DNA from: Betaproteobacteria bacterium Ga0077526
GTDB lineage: Bacteria; Pseudomonadota; Gammaproteobacteria; Burkholderiales; Ga0077523
DNA length: 64,000 nucleotides
Assembly: GCA_001464765.1 (NCBI GenBank)
Contig: LNDV01000029.1
Location: 124,001 to 188,000, forward strand
Direction: 5' to 3'
Shown: positions 54,701-58,841 of the stretch, piece after piece
How positions within the stretch are numbered: the stretch's first letter is position 1
Layout of the letters: each line of letters opens with the position of its first letter
The notes under the pieces: model-generated
The model's input: the letters and a program-made list of their open reading frames with translations, nothing else
What the model was told of the DNA's origin: nothing
The model's database searches: none
Made by a program: the position numbers and the translations under genes

Positions 54701-57357
54701 TGGTGATCGGCGCGATCGCCGATCCCGGTGACGACACGCTGTCCGCGGGCCTCTCCATCGACTGGGGCGATGGCACCGTGGACCAGTTCACGACGATCCC
54801 GGCGAGCCTCACTCACACCTTCGCCGACGACGGCGAGAAGCGCCTGCGCATCGTCATCACCGACGAGGACGGCAGCTACGAGCTGGACGGCGTCTCGCTC
54901 ACCATCGCCGACGATCCGGGCACACCGGAGTCCGAGGCGCAGGAGTTGCGCTCCAACACGCTGTTCGTGCGCAACGTGGCCCCGACGATCACGGTCACAG
55001 GAGCCGCCGCGACCCGTGAAGGCGAGCCCTTCGCCCTCCAGCTCGCGGTGGCCGATCCCGGCACCGACACCGTGACCCAGTGGAACATCGACTGGGGCGA
55101 CGGCGCCACGGAGACGCTCGAAGGTTCGGTGCGTTCGCTTTCCCACGTCTACCGGCTCTCGGGTGACTTCACGGTCGTGATCGAGGCGATCGACGAGGAC
55201 GGCACCTATCGGGTCACACGACCGGTGGCGGTGACGCGTGTCGCGCCCACCGTGCGCTTCGACGCGCTGCCCTCCGATCGCATCGACGAGGGCGACAGCG
55301 TCACGCTCACGGGCTCCATCGAGCTGCCTGCAGGCGTGGCGGGGACGCGACTCTTCAGCGGGACCGCGACGTGGAGCGACGGCGTGACCGGTGCGGTGGA
55401 TATCGATCCGTCCACCGGACGGTTCGCGATCGCCCGCGGCTTCGCGGACGACCATCCTGCGTCGGGCACTGCCGAAGACCGCTTCACGGTCACGGTCAGC
55501 GTCTCAGACCAGTTCGGCGACGCGGCCACGGCGAGCGCCTCGCTCGTCGTGCGTAACGTCGCACCTCTTGTGACCGGCCTCACGCTCGACCGTGCCGCGC
55601 CCGACGAAGGCGACGAGGTAACGCTGAGCGGCGGCGTGTTCGATCTGGGCGTCGCCGATACGCACGCCGTTTCCATCGACTGGGGCGATGGCACGGTGGC
55701 CGCGGTGACGGTGGATCCGTCCACGCGGCAGTTCACCGCTACGCACCGCTACCTCGACAACGCGGCAGGCGGGCAGCCCTTCGTCGTGGCCGTGACGGCG
55801 ACGGACGATGACACGGGTGTCGCCACGGCGATGATTGAGGTCGCGGTGCGCGACGTGGCACCGACGCTGTCGCTGACCGGGCCGGGACAGGTCCTGGCGG
55901 GACGGCCGCTGACGCTTGCCACGGGAAGTGCCGATCCCGGCAACGACCGCATCGCCTTCTGGACCTTCGATTGGGGTGACGGCACGCGCCAGCGCGTCGA
56001 CGGCAATCCCGCGTCGGTGTCGCATGTCTACGCGCAGCCGGGCAGCTACACGGTCCTCGCCACCGCCACGGATGAGGACGGCACGTACGACGTCGCACCC
56101 TTTGCCGTAGCTGTGCTGACGGCTTCGCTTCAGGTGACCGATCTTGCCTTCGACCGTGATGGGTTCGCGGTGCGGTTCAACGATGCGCTCGATCCCGTCA
56201 CGCTCAACGCCTTCGGTGGCACCTCGCTGGGGGCGTCGGCCGACATCCGGCTCACAGGTCAGGGCGGCGTCGCGGTTCGCGGGTCGATCCTGCTCGATGC
56301 GGACCTGCGCGGTCTGCGCTATCTGGTCTCGGGCGAGGGACTGGCTCCCGGCGAGTACGCGATCACGCTCGTCAGTGGCGCGGACGCGTTCGTGGGAGCG
56401 CGAGGGCTGCTCGATGGCGATTTCGATGGCACGGCCGGCGGGGACTTCCGCGAGACGATCACCGTCGGCGCGACGCCGGCGGCCCGCCTGGAGATGGCCG
56501 ACTTCATGCGCGGACCGGGGCAGGCCGTGAACCTGCCCGCCACCGGCGCGGGCATCCCGATCACGCTGCAAAGTGCCGGCGGAGCGACCGCGGTCGAATT
56601 CGAAGTCCGCTTCGATCCGAGTCTGCTGACTGTCACCGGCGCGACCCTCGGCAGCGGAGCGGGGGTGGGCGCTGCGCTGGTGGTCGATCCGGTAAGTGCC
56701 GGTGTCCTGCGCGTCTCCATCACGGCGCCGGCTGGCGTCGCAGCGGGCCGTGCCATCGTCGCCGCCCTGCAGGCGACCGTGCCGGCCGATGCGGCCTACG
56801 GCGTAGCCCACGCGGTGGAGATCGTCGACGTGAGGATCGACGGCGCCGTGGTGGCCGGGGCCGGCGGTGACGCGCTGCACGTGGCGGGCTATCTCGGGGA
56901 CAGCAACGCGAGCCGCGCGTACGAACGGGAGGACGCGCTGCTCACCCAGCGGGTGATCGTGGGGACCGACCGCGGCTACGACGCCTGGGGCCGCTTCGAT
57001 CCGGTGGTCATCGCCGACACGGATGGCAACCGGGTCCTGACGGCCTCGGATGCGGCCCGGGTGCTGCAGGAGTCCCAGGGCATCGACCGCGCGGAGATTC
57101 CCGCGATCCCGCTGGCGCCGCCGCCATCGCCGTTCCTGCCGGCTGCGGCGACCCTGCCGTCTGTTTCGCGCGTGGACTTCGCGCAGCGCTACCCGGACAT
57201 GACGCTGAAGAGCTACGGGCCTTCCCTGCGGGAGGCGCTGGCGCGCACGGTTCCGAATCTGCCCGCCGCGCCGGACGCTTCCGACGGCGACGGCGTGACG
57301 GTGCTGGCGAATGTTTCGGCGCAGTTGAGTCAGCGTCTCGGGAACCTGCGCGGATGA
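33772..57357 (+). CDS. Giant LEPR-XLL exoprotein with alpha/beta-hydrolase, beta-helix, PA14, PKD, cohesin-like and dockerin-like domains
   Basis: One uninterrupted 7861-residue frame; ATG 33772 has AGGAG seven bases upstream. Domains in order: LEPRILLSA (51-59), the LEPR-XLL motif; an LCAT/PGAP1-like alpha/beta-hydrolase domain (about 63-480) with FVPGFGG, Ser206 in THSTGG, Asp419 in GDGTVP and His455 in VVGHS; long beta-helix-like repeats (about 640-4250) of the filamentous adhesin kind; RTX-like GGGADTI repeats (about 4530-5040); three tandem repeats (about 5157-5583); a beta-propeller (about 5597-6100) split by a PA14 domain (about 5729-5870); more RTX-like sequence; about 12 PKD-like domains (about 6298-7446); a cohesin-like domain (about 7570-7703); and two dockerin-like calcium loops (Asp7710, Asp7749). 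I noticed one cysteine only. No secretion genes are adjacent. Likely a secreted or surface adhesin/hydrolase; boundaries are approximate. Confidence 0.9.
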   Translation: MREIPSVESATSRSDTTQPSLGRLLGWVRDAVAQRHSHRMPPVRNIVLEPLEPRILLSASAGVDPVLFVPGFGGTVASDISTAGLQEWLLTRGIAPTKLQFDPLSNAYSDIVQTLQNVGYSLNTVEAGKTPLYAATWDWRTPVAPTDGTVNGVLTGVNAQLADNGNPSALFQSGVDYFGWWLKKAADDWFAATGEVLQKVDVVTHSTGGLVARAYIQSDAYGVGLPTIDDLVLVGVPSEGVSSTFNMLQNDWSDKPATRVLSRVVDAAWDLMVTEGRTILGPSGDAIRFSDFTFADLAADQRRFADRYVGSLGSLLGTYEFLDSNGDGAFELGTGQFRNGMLFDLNGAADQDAFIDATGRTTVVFSGESSTDTRVERRVGPAASAGLENEVLPFTRYFGQIPSSGQVWFRDLPVEGGGDGTVPELSALPSWFSRTNSRLRVNEITAAQAGEVVGHSELVQNRTGQSRVLDAIGVTGYNQSDISTGLAKSSLESLLFAIDIGLVDPLEMADEAAAQGGQLVDKLFSWGVDVVAELASPLGRIPFVMELADRFGGFVFGDDDEVIIIGTANDDQFLVRDASSTSLGRTEVISLNNTIAPHAFDNPGTRLRLLLGAGQDTVRIASVDALFSADVVIEDIDDISIAGTISVPKDFRVTAGGRLRVLDEANITAGGDIGLLVNASFALDLLSLTPVYRELNATAKIEIGDATLDANNITLASSATTRQISRFELFEGGLLGILAGFQGAELTGAPRLTFSDGPTSRATIRRSDGSWLADGFEAGKSIKVVGSAANDGDYEIAEVTVSELILVEEDVLRNEANVEGVVVAEIATTLLPEDVPLIATDENGNRRPTVGAITSQGLGNLLLGQVASSGVLDFASPADAVFAKATSGVDIAAGALIKARTDVLVESGALSQVLLDNPSMILGVSYLDSDAQATTRVAGGAVIEAGRDVDIKALVTNDMTAKAGANASIVLGLVGKFLKVPGPQITFAYGRGNSVSEAEVAEGARITGRNVAVRSGNDNDFQVSAVSNAKPQAGLGAAISVAISDVDSRSDAHVGGTIEATGNVVVDANAINTKNQITANAVVKNKPPLADKLQGVKDKITSIGPKVRTDPGTLDIAGGVAFVVSTNEATARIDPTGLVSASGAVDVTARAEDNFKTIAIGNAKASGKASIGGAVSIAEYSNKANAYLNDGARANAGGKLTVRADAVIPNQVEIDDDLRAITNLDMPEFTFDTSSALSLYGSVDTNLIRLSQTLDTLGRITPYLSATLGLDTKIATSYVAAGAEAGDKDFGDPGRFGISGAVSLLEVTNEAQAWIGQGALVNAAATPSAGADQNVVVHANASVEMVNIYGIPSILNLISPATKSEGSAVGGTYGGVTVGNRAKAHVRDGAVVKAEDDIEVSSDVHALAVNVTESGGSAKKFGLVGSIAVNDFDNVSEAWVEDGAALDAGRDVKLDASHDTLAVIITGTVSRSQSMGVGASVAFNEIDATTRSFVGNVTTTTLPDTRGVTLTLRNQATGDTITRATGSWTADGIRAGQTIRLDGAGSNSGEFRVAAISDDGKTLTLDPTEPRLTDTTTTGILVSRVGTVDAGRDLTVTAESDEKLISVAIAAAVASAEPPAQPVAGEDASASKSVQSDAAGTAQSKGGVGISGDVSINDVNDTTHAFVTGGGRITVGRDLAILADNDLLGIAVSGAFALEFTKGQGGVALAGSFTMNDIDRNVRAYTQDVRIKAGSAKIDAVTNDRLISVTAGAAGTRPSGTAAIAGSVNLNLIDSDTQSGVWSGTVLEVTQDVSLRAHDDLFAVSVAGGFSLSGKAGIGAAVDVGVINTTARAFVGAGAKVEAGGNVRIVADVETDLISVAASLGIGTQKLGLAGSGASQTLHTTVEAFVEDSDTVAGRAQVKTGGSLLIDAAEDAFLVVVGGAAAFGKSAGIGASVGNANVERKVRAYVGRNAKVDAKGAGAAITDPGGTVTANGIVIDATADDRRFLFGAGGAGGKDVAFEASVVVDTHDSEVTAAIGRSALVNTDADNAGAADAQSVQLRAHEDLSVLSVAGAIAGAGKAGIGAAADVEVISRDVKASIGADAVVVAKNHVTVDASTEDDFILVAAGFGGAGKVGLAGSAVVATLDTSLSAAIDSGAQVSAGGSVRVSADRDQAFDTVAGVVAVAGSAGFGASASTLIVTDDTEALIGAGARVSAKGLGGTLTMKTGLADDDTVIASAGRGVSVSATSRDDLLTIAAGGAGGGSAGIAGSAVVNKFDQRTHATIADGARVNESTDGAAADQAVHVLATNLTDLISVAGGVAFGGNAGIGAGADVGLWDKDTKASLGTGALVNARGNVTVQALSDEDIISVAANIAAGGSAGIAGSAGVYTMDITTRAFLADAATAANATRVTAGGSVLVAADEDLKIDGVAGNLQGSSTASVGAAAVVMVIDKTTEAFLGTHADVDARADAASAAISPRLGGSVVRVVAETAAQGEVAAPGIRSFDLNLDGTTSAGEGNGVSAFLGGQRVSTAVVANQFRGVAVTATNRDDIETVGASGGVSGNVVVNVGGDVNVITNHTKAFVDDSARVNQDVNDAGGSQSVIVAAGNDFYHMGIAAVGAISGTVAVTPGAAVTILSNETLAFIDDGANVAAADSVSVRAIADEDILAVAAGLSASGQVGVAGSATVITIDNVTQAFIGDDATTDAAGAKVRAGGSVLVEARDDTEIDTIAGSAGIGLGAVGVGASAAVTLIDKATDAFVGDHAAVDALGNGTATLTVFDGTLGPGGPASASGFRGLAVQAATSEDLFSIAAAGGVGFYAGIAGGVSVQIIDSDTQARIGVGADVNQGSGTAHPSQGVAVVAVNAVDVLTVGGGAGAGIAGIGGGVDVGIVRNDTGAIIAEGAKVDAAGAVDVNAVSDKDIESYALSAAAGIVGAVGSVSVWTVGGQFDATYSTDSGSANALTPQSARSSNSGQQGAQCSSVTGYVDAMGGGTTGNGSYRNMGGGYRQGVSFTVAGSVNADADTIRSVAPHGFNTGDAVVYRASGAPVGGLTDGRTYYVIASDTDLSELRLGASVADARAGRNVGLEGGGGAGQHSLTPVLGSATGAAKQEANSAAPTGRVASAAGASGATTGAAVTAAILSGAEVTADTGSIDVTARGRLDFDVKVGAAAAGVVGIGGAVGIANFADDVQAFVESGSTLSAGGDVTVLARYTSTADGFAFAGTAGLVGLAAQVILINDRTDQRAYLGDDRSDARTLTGTANIVRASAVRVSAEADRDVDVQVIGGAIAGVAAGASVGRGAITGTTGAFIDGSVRVGQLTDSQVASVAVKADARDVVVANVRAVAGGIIAGSGSDARATDSAIVSAFVGDDAVIGVTGSITVDALTDISGSSDALGVSVGGVAIGVSLARTALRPQLEAQVGGATIRAGGNLSVRAQHNMRDGNSLNRTARASANASGGGALAGNGADVLAEAEARGTASLGGAGGDVEVGGSIAVRSNVNNRAVSVGDGLTIGVVGIGAILADAEVEGAVEASVADDTRVRAAGDITVEARRLHSVDASAEASGGGLASGNGADVEAVLTGSVTGFVGDSANVTSTGGSVRVEARSEGRTDADARGVSIGALAVGASLASARETVTVIAETREGAVVDARNDVRILSNHNTDPVSNTVNPLAVEATAGASAGALIGLTGSRAAAASTLAVHGRVGQGSHVTAGRDVIVTGRSGGRVESSAVGLIGGLAAAGINVASATAFNRTNVVTGADSLLEGERNATLSAVSLPDVDSRAVGGVGGVLAGASTSSVARIDGATLVQVGDRGEVHALAGAATLEALSAMDADGNATITTGGLATFNQTMTDVDVTQNTDVRLSTGAVVTGQTTRLAAQVLRLDADADAFSKTFAAASTSDAQALLDVTSRTFVNIANGASVTGATRLDIVSRQDGMNTRSEGEARIGFGVTGIVKATGRNQTDNDSDVNAVQGSALRGEEIVIDAQSPRGSGLYTRTADAEAGTVVQTIVETIRVVENVTSNIPIIGWIVKQIVKFVTVVSTVILQSDERETLTGNISSDNSITLNGDIFLGSAAGVAVDILADGTIVTSGDIRARRVTNGGVTTIQVDDVTSTLKGRLEVKSPSGRLTGNAVIHKGNVLDRIAVTNRSDFAVVINDINPVNPDIGDPQLVFTSGQDTSRFSIVGDLAGSPEVIVEGTTGADVIFAGVVANPNGSVTVTNARGNVVRTADGRIEANRVTISTPLGSVGTEERRLDVRLFDDREDARLQATAGRDVLLDVRQQQILEGPPAPGMVLDGARIDASAGGRTDIVARQAQALFAGATPEQGLLATDVAGVYGLGNVSGGSVDLDVTGDARLVGLVGAPAGLAILRVSGSLLAGSGQLGGAGVVVVAGRAIGTAADPVASSALRLEAQSGIGGIFLAQSGPLTIGGLSTLPGLSTSGSVRVVGRGPIRVEESITASGSVTLTALDVATRTDNNLTIATTVRIFAFGGAATIEAGDRLEVEAGAIVTGSAGVVVHGEAGGAGDADAEGASILIAAVLGGTNRSVVTGAGDDTIDIRSVGVAGLAIDAGGGADTIRLGSLVPIGASSLETLLGDVTVTGGGGDDTLSLDASAIGAASAGILAASSIEGFGLGARVSYGAVENVSLQLGAGNDRIRVKGSTARTTIRSGGGDDLFEVTGDDDTLGAISGVVVIDGGEGADTVRLSDSGATGPRIGTLSASALRGLGMAGGIDFADVSAVDLTLGSGADSLAITGTAASVNTTVSLGGGTDTVTVGPSLELFDGVLLIDGDAGDDLIRADDRQGTDGAAGELAGDRILGFGIAAGTAITYRSFAQMEMRLGDGGDNVRVTATSTPTALSTGGGADLVVVEGTSHRLDVSLGDGEDVLTAAGIGAALAIDAGSGADRVTVTDTLGEATVRLGAGDDSFTLLDAAAAVIVEGEANDATGDVLIIDRSARSEPDSGAITDGSEAGQARISGVVPGVTLRGIERTEIRFGTNADRFTVDTGLDMPLTLLGGAGSDSVEVRRLGGLTDFVGGGGQDSLTLLIADDPVARTDIADRLTVSAEELVVDNRAFTGGVDWIASQTALRAARNGAPVSGGVIGNRLVDTVSADRVRVLGSGGVNSLRVEQPEALDATATIDGNRVELVSGTRVIQPSAFERYEYRERAMSFEGLVSGATSYTESGLRLAADAFTGAGLARLDAISASARTGRDDGVLILTTQAEGFLDLRSVSMRIESGARTVTFTGTRADGTTVTHNVLVDSPAFRRFVLPSTFTNLRSVTWVPGSAIVDDLVASPVAVQRAVVEPGNLGGTMDFDALVSGSTSYSEDGMTLVPSFGQFFVSNVTRTDTGQAIFPSHALITWTLTASNGSPFTLRSLSVRELNGNVEAQTLEFVGTRLDGSTVRQTFVTNGPGPVVYERVNFGDAFVNVVSVTWGPGPVVYDEIVVEAARFSMNFNQAASFTTRYQENGAVLTVANGQFIVSNLNGFGAITGEPAIFTNPGPSPTVQLTMADGGLFELRSLRLRENNFLLPPTDVFFRGVRSDGSTVEQVVRTIVSDNFAYQTVNFGPGFTDLLSVTWEGSSVTVDDIAFRPIRVTPVRPVDPVVDPALPGIDAIATSPDGATVYGVNAARNALVVIDGATLKQRQLLVDGIDGVDGLLGASAVTVDSAGAFVYVAGTEGKIARFERNRTTGDLRFLDVRALATGETAPITALTLSPDGQRLFVEVANPAAPGIRILGSGLKAEFYTTGQPLRDFPAFDRLLPLKTRTDATLQMPAVFNADFFGQFDPDVPADNFAVRWSGQIEVAAPDAGNASVTFSLGSDDGSRLFIDGALVLANGVLQDFTTRSVTLNLATGVHDIRVEYFDATEAASIRLEAAIAGQPLRLLSTGPAVAAGAGVIAVRLDDPAAGPIVSGPRVALAGIDDLTAMVASRDGSHLYAVSRSQSALVVLDAATLQERQRVSGADFGLGGPVAVAVSPDDRHVYVASADGNGVSVFERSATAGTLSLVQTVRSGGNAARGLLQASGVAVSPDGAFVYVTGRGADALTVFERRANGSLAPVQLVLNNNSGSLGLESPTGVVVSSDGRVLVSSAAGQGGDVRGGVASFAPLPAAGTPSRFEVVFERMAALEVATGSGNDVIDLRVAPNLDGDRTRVATTISTGSGRDLVNVLDAAGSVRIRTGEDADTIELRAEAAGATLSVDAGSGSDAVFLRRIGTATVTVTGGDDADVIAIDGNNVATGASVLIDGASPVGTVGDLLRFSALPAAGGGAPQLRTDLGPVATPSGAIGAIGAGAVNYRSIEVLDVLAAPDAVIAPVATFSEGGTLVLDGSSSRLFGRTGRFEWDIDGDGLFGEVTGARVSLTWDELKALGIRDEGMQSVALRLTNDLGLFEDAFARYTVTNVPPVIGTQSPDSVAEGARFELQLSVTDPGDDTIVGWTIRWGDGTSDTFAGDARVVSHVYADDSAGQAPSGRYTISIEAVDEDGTVTVGTSVLVVDVPPTVLLDGAASVPEGSPYRLNLAVQDPGADTVDRWEIDWGDGTVTQLAGSATFADHVYADNGERRIAVVARNEDTSVGAERVVTVLPVTPTLTASGPAQVNEGGVYRLTLGAVDPGADTISGWTVRWGDGAVDRVDGSVTTLEHVYADDSGTGTFGIEVEAVDEDGTYTTRTAVAVRNVLPSITLTGADSVAEGALYRLDFSAVDPGTDTVARWIVSWDDGTVDTFDGATTFATHVFSDDGLRQVTVTAEDEDGVATAARAVRVLDVKPTLTITGADTVAEGALYTLALSATDPGADVVTSWLVRWGDGRSDTVAGASAVLTHVYADDSGTGRFTIEVVATDEAGETTASSTVRVTDTAPQIIAGVANLVEEGALFPLTLSAVDAGTDRVIEWVVDWGDGTVDRLPGAVVQIEQPDGNGGTTLVERDSVTLTHRYADDSAGRPGGVYTVRYSARNEDGTFSGTADITVVNVAPRVDITGAALVVEGSPYTLVIGAIADPGDDTLSAGLSIDWGDGTVDQFTTIPASLTHTFADDGEKRLRIVITDEDGSYELDGVSLTIADDPGTPESEAQELRSNTLFVRNVAPTITVTGAAATREGEPFALQLAVADPGTDTVTQWNIDWGDGATETLEGSVRSLSHVYRLSGDFTVVIEAIDEDGTYRVTRPVAVTRVAPTVRFDALPSDRIDEGDSVTLTGSIELPAGVAGTRLFSGTATWSDGVTGAVDIDPSTGRFAIARGFADDHPASGTAEDRFTVTVSVSDQFGDAATASASLVVRNVAPLVTGLTLDRAAPDEGDEVTLSGGVFDLGVADTHAVSIDWGDGTVAAVTVDPSTRQFTATHRYLDNAAGGQPFVVAVTATDDDTGVATAMIEVAVRDVAPTLSLTGPGQVLAGRPLTLATGSADPGNDRIAFWTFDWGDGTRQRVDGNPASVSHVYAQPGSYTVLATATDEDGTYDVAPFAVAVLTASLQVTDLAFDRDGFAVRFNDALDPVTLNAFGGTSLGASADIRLTGQGGVAVRGSILLDADLRGLRYLVSGEGLAPGEYAITLVSGADAFVGARGLLDGDFDGTAGGDFRETITVGATPAARLEMADFMRGPGQAVNLPATGAGIPITLQSAGGATAVEFEVRFDPSLLTVTGATLGSGAGVGAALVVDPVSAGVLRVSITAPAGVAAGRAIVAALQATVPADAAYGVAHAVEIVDVRIDGAVVAGAGGDALHVAGYLGDSNASRAYEREDALLTQRVIVGTDRGYDAWGRFDPVVIADTDGNRVLTASDAARVLQESQGIDRAEIPAIPLAPPPSPFLPAAATLPSVSRVDFAQRYPDMTLKSYGPSLREALARTVPNLPAAPDASDGDGVTVLANVSAQLSQRLGNLRG
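36025..36249 (+). repeat. Duplicated ~75-residue module, copy 1 (giant gene)
   Basis: Encodes a segment with SDGSWLADGFEAGKSIKVVG, NDGDYEIAEV and a final VVVAEI. It is related to the segment at 38300-38524, with the common pattern SW-x-x-DG-I/F-x-AG-x-x-I and N-x-G-x-Y/F-x-x-A. Confidence 0.5.
38300..38524 (+). repeat. Duplicated ~75-residue module, copy 2 (giant gene)
   Basis: Encodes SWTADGIRAGQTIRLDG and NSGEFRVAAIS, then TLTLDPTEPRL. It is the second copy of the module at 36025-36249, inserted between beta-helix repeats. Confidence 0.5.
49240..50520 (+). repeat. Three tandem ~140-residue repeats in the giant exoprotein
   Basis: Each repeat opens with F-x-x-L-V-S-G-x-T-S-Y-x-E-x-G (third copy diverged), contains LRS-V/L-S/R and an FxGTRxDGSTV strand, and closes with V-T-W and V-D-D/YDEI. 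They start near 49240, 49678 and 50095. The fold looks like a jelly-roll carbohydrate-binding or PEP-CTERM-type module, but I cannot name it. Confidence 0.6.
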
Positions 57358-57517
57358 ACGGCCATCGCCGCCATTCGCCTTGCGGGGCCGGGGTCCGGCC
57401 GATCGCATGCCATGCGGATGTCCTGCCGGCCGAGACTTTCGCCGGGAGTTTCTTTACCATTCCGCCTTACAACATCAGAAGAAACCCATCCGGGTTCACA
57501 CTCAGGAGACCTGCAAG

Positions 57518-58081
57518 ATGAAACCGTTTTCGTTCCTCTTTGCCGGAGTGCTGCTGGGTGGCCTCGCGCTGCCCGCCGGCGCGACGCCCATCTCGCTGGG
57601 CTTCGACAAGAACACCGTGCTGCCCGGCGACCAGCTGGTCGTCACCTTGAGCGACGCGAGTCTCGATGCACCCGCGGATGCCTTCACGGTCACCGTCCTG
57701 TTCGATCCGGCGCGCCTTCAGTTCTCGTCGGTGGCCGTGGGCGCCCCGCTGCAGAGCCCGGGCTTCGACGTCACGCCCGGCGTTCCGCAGGCCGGTTCCT
57801 TCGACGTCTCCTGGATCGGCACGCAGACCCTGCCGGCCGGTCTGGCGGCGGATCTGCTGGTGCTCACCTTCAAGGTGCTGGACAACGCCCCGGCGGGCCT
57901 CGCGAACGTCACCGTAGGGTGCGGAATCGACACGCAGGCCTTCTGTATCGACTACGACATCCCGACCCTATCGGGCGACGTGACTGTCCGCCGCAACACC
58001 ACGCTCCCGGAGCCGTCGCCCCTGCTCCTCGGAGCCGCCGTCATGCTGGCCTACGGGTGCGTTCGTACCCGGCGTCACTGA
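57518..58081 (+). CDS. Secreted cohesin-like domain protein with PEP-CTERM-like anchor
   Basis: A 187-residue protein. A signal peptide (1-22, ending ALPAGA) is followed by a single beta-sandwich: ISLGFDKNTVLPGDQLVVTL, then FTVTVLFDPARLQFSSV, the FD/YDP-x-x-L hallmark of cohesin domains, and LADLLVLTFKVLDNAPAGLANV. The C-terminus has PEPSPLLLG, a hydrophobic stretch and RTRRH, which is the PEP-CTERM pattern for exosortase-dependent sorting. ATG 57518 has AGGAG about eight bases upstream. It lies 160 bases after the giant gene, whose C-terminus carries dockerin-like loops. I infer it could anchor that protein to the cell surface or the extracellular matrix. An exosortase gene is not in this window. 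Confidence 0.8.
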   Translation: MKPFSFLFAGVLLGGLALPAGATPISLGFDKNTVLPGDQLVVTLSDASLDAPADAFTVTVLFDPARLQFSSVAVGAPLQSPGFDVTPGVPQAGSFDVSWIGTQTLPAGLAADLLVLTFKVLDNAPAGLANVTVGCGIDTQAFCIDYDIPTLSGDVTVRRNTTLPEPSPLLLGAAVMLAYGCVRTRRH

Positions 58082-58088
58082 CCTCTGT

Positions 58089-58110
58089 CTATCGCCAATT
58101 TCGGCGATAG
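58089..58110 (+). terminator. Hairpin after the cohesin-like gene
   Basis: CTATCGCC pairs exactly with GGCGATAG around a 6-base loop, starting seven bases past the TGA stop. No U tract follows. Confidence 0.5.
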
Positions 58111-58264
58111 GCAGCCCGCCCCGCGGGTCCTATTCTCTTCCCGTCTCCTCTCCCGGGTTTCGCGCCCTGTCGGGAGGGGACTGCGGGAATGCCGGGGAGA
58201 GCTACGCGGCCATCTCCGGATTCCCGTCTTCGTCCAACACAAACAGCTATGGGAAGGGAACGGC

Positions 58265-58762
58265 ATGAGCACATCGGGTATTCGCTGTAGCGGTATCGGC
58301 GCCTTGCTGCTGGCGGCCGGCATGACGGTTTCGGGAACGGCGGCGGCCGATCAGTGGAAGGCGGTCGGCTTCTTCGGCTGGTTCGGCGTCGGCAAGGTGA
58401 TGGAGGTCGAAAAGGGCCACTACTACTGGACGGGCGAGTTCTCGGGCACGTTCCAGAACGACAAGGGGGCCGGAAGTGTGTTCCATATGTCTGGCGTGCG
58501 TTGCCCGGCGTACAACGACATCAACCTGAACACCGGCAAGGCCAGTGCGGCCGGATACTGCGTCGTCAAGGATGCCAACGGCGACCAGGCTACGATGACG
58601 TGGACGGTGCAGGGCCCGGTCGGCAGGACGGCGGGCACCTACACCTTCACGAGCGGCACTGGCAAGTACCAGGGCATCAGTGGGACCTATCCTTTCGTCG
58701 GTGTGACCGAGGTGAACTGGGCTGATGGCATGGCCACGGGCTACTCCACCTGGAACCGCTGA
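58265..58762 (+). CDS. Exported protein of unknown function
   Basis: A 165-residue protein. A signal peptide (about 1-28, ending GTAAA) precedes a beta-rich mature domain with aromatic strands (GFFGWFGVGK, YYWTGEFSGTF). The TGKYQGISGTYPF segment resembles lipocalin-like or allene-oxide-cyclase-like barrels, only loosely. Two cysteines (in GVRCPAY and AGYCVVKD) could form a disulfide. ATG 58265 has AGGGAA upstream. It lies 183 bases after the cohesin-like gene and is followed by its own terminator. I do not recognise a family. Confidence 0.75.
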   Translation: MSTSGIRCSGIGALLLAAGMTVSGTAAADQWKAVGFFGWFGVGKVMEVEKGHYYWTGEFSGTFQNDKGAGSVFHMSGVRCPAYNDINLNTGKASAAGYCVVKDANGDQATMTWTVQGPVGRTAGTYTFTSGTGKYQGISGTYPFVGVTEVNWADGMATGYSTWNR

Positions 58763-58770
58763 TCCGTCGT

Positions 58771-58803
58771 ACCCCGGGGGTGCTTGCGTCCCCCGGGGGT
58801 TTC
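58771..58803 (+). terminator. Intrinsic terminator after the exported protein gene
   Basis: Nine paired C/G bases (58772-58780 with 58790-58798) and a 9-base loop are followed by TTT. It sits just after the stop at 58762 and before the aminotransferase. Confidence 0.7.
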
Positions 58804-58841
58804 CCCCTAGCCTTGGGCGGTCGCCCATCACGGTCCGCCCC

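Noticed and set aside
52660..56110. Regularly repeated DNA considered as a CRISPR array
   Set aside because: The repeats are ~270-300 bases, diverged and in frame, and encode PKD-like domains.
33772..57357. The giant gene as an assembly error or fusion of several genes
   Set aside because: The frame is unbroken, with one composition, and runs from an LEPR-XLL start to a coherent cohesin-dockerin end; no internal stop or clear second start separates parts.
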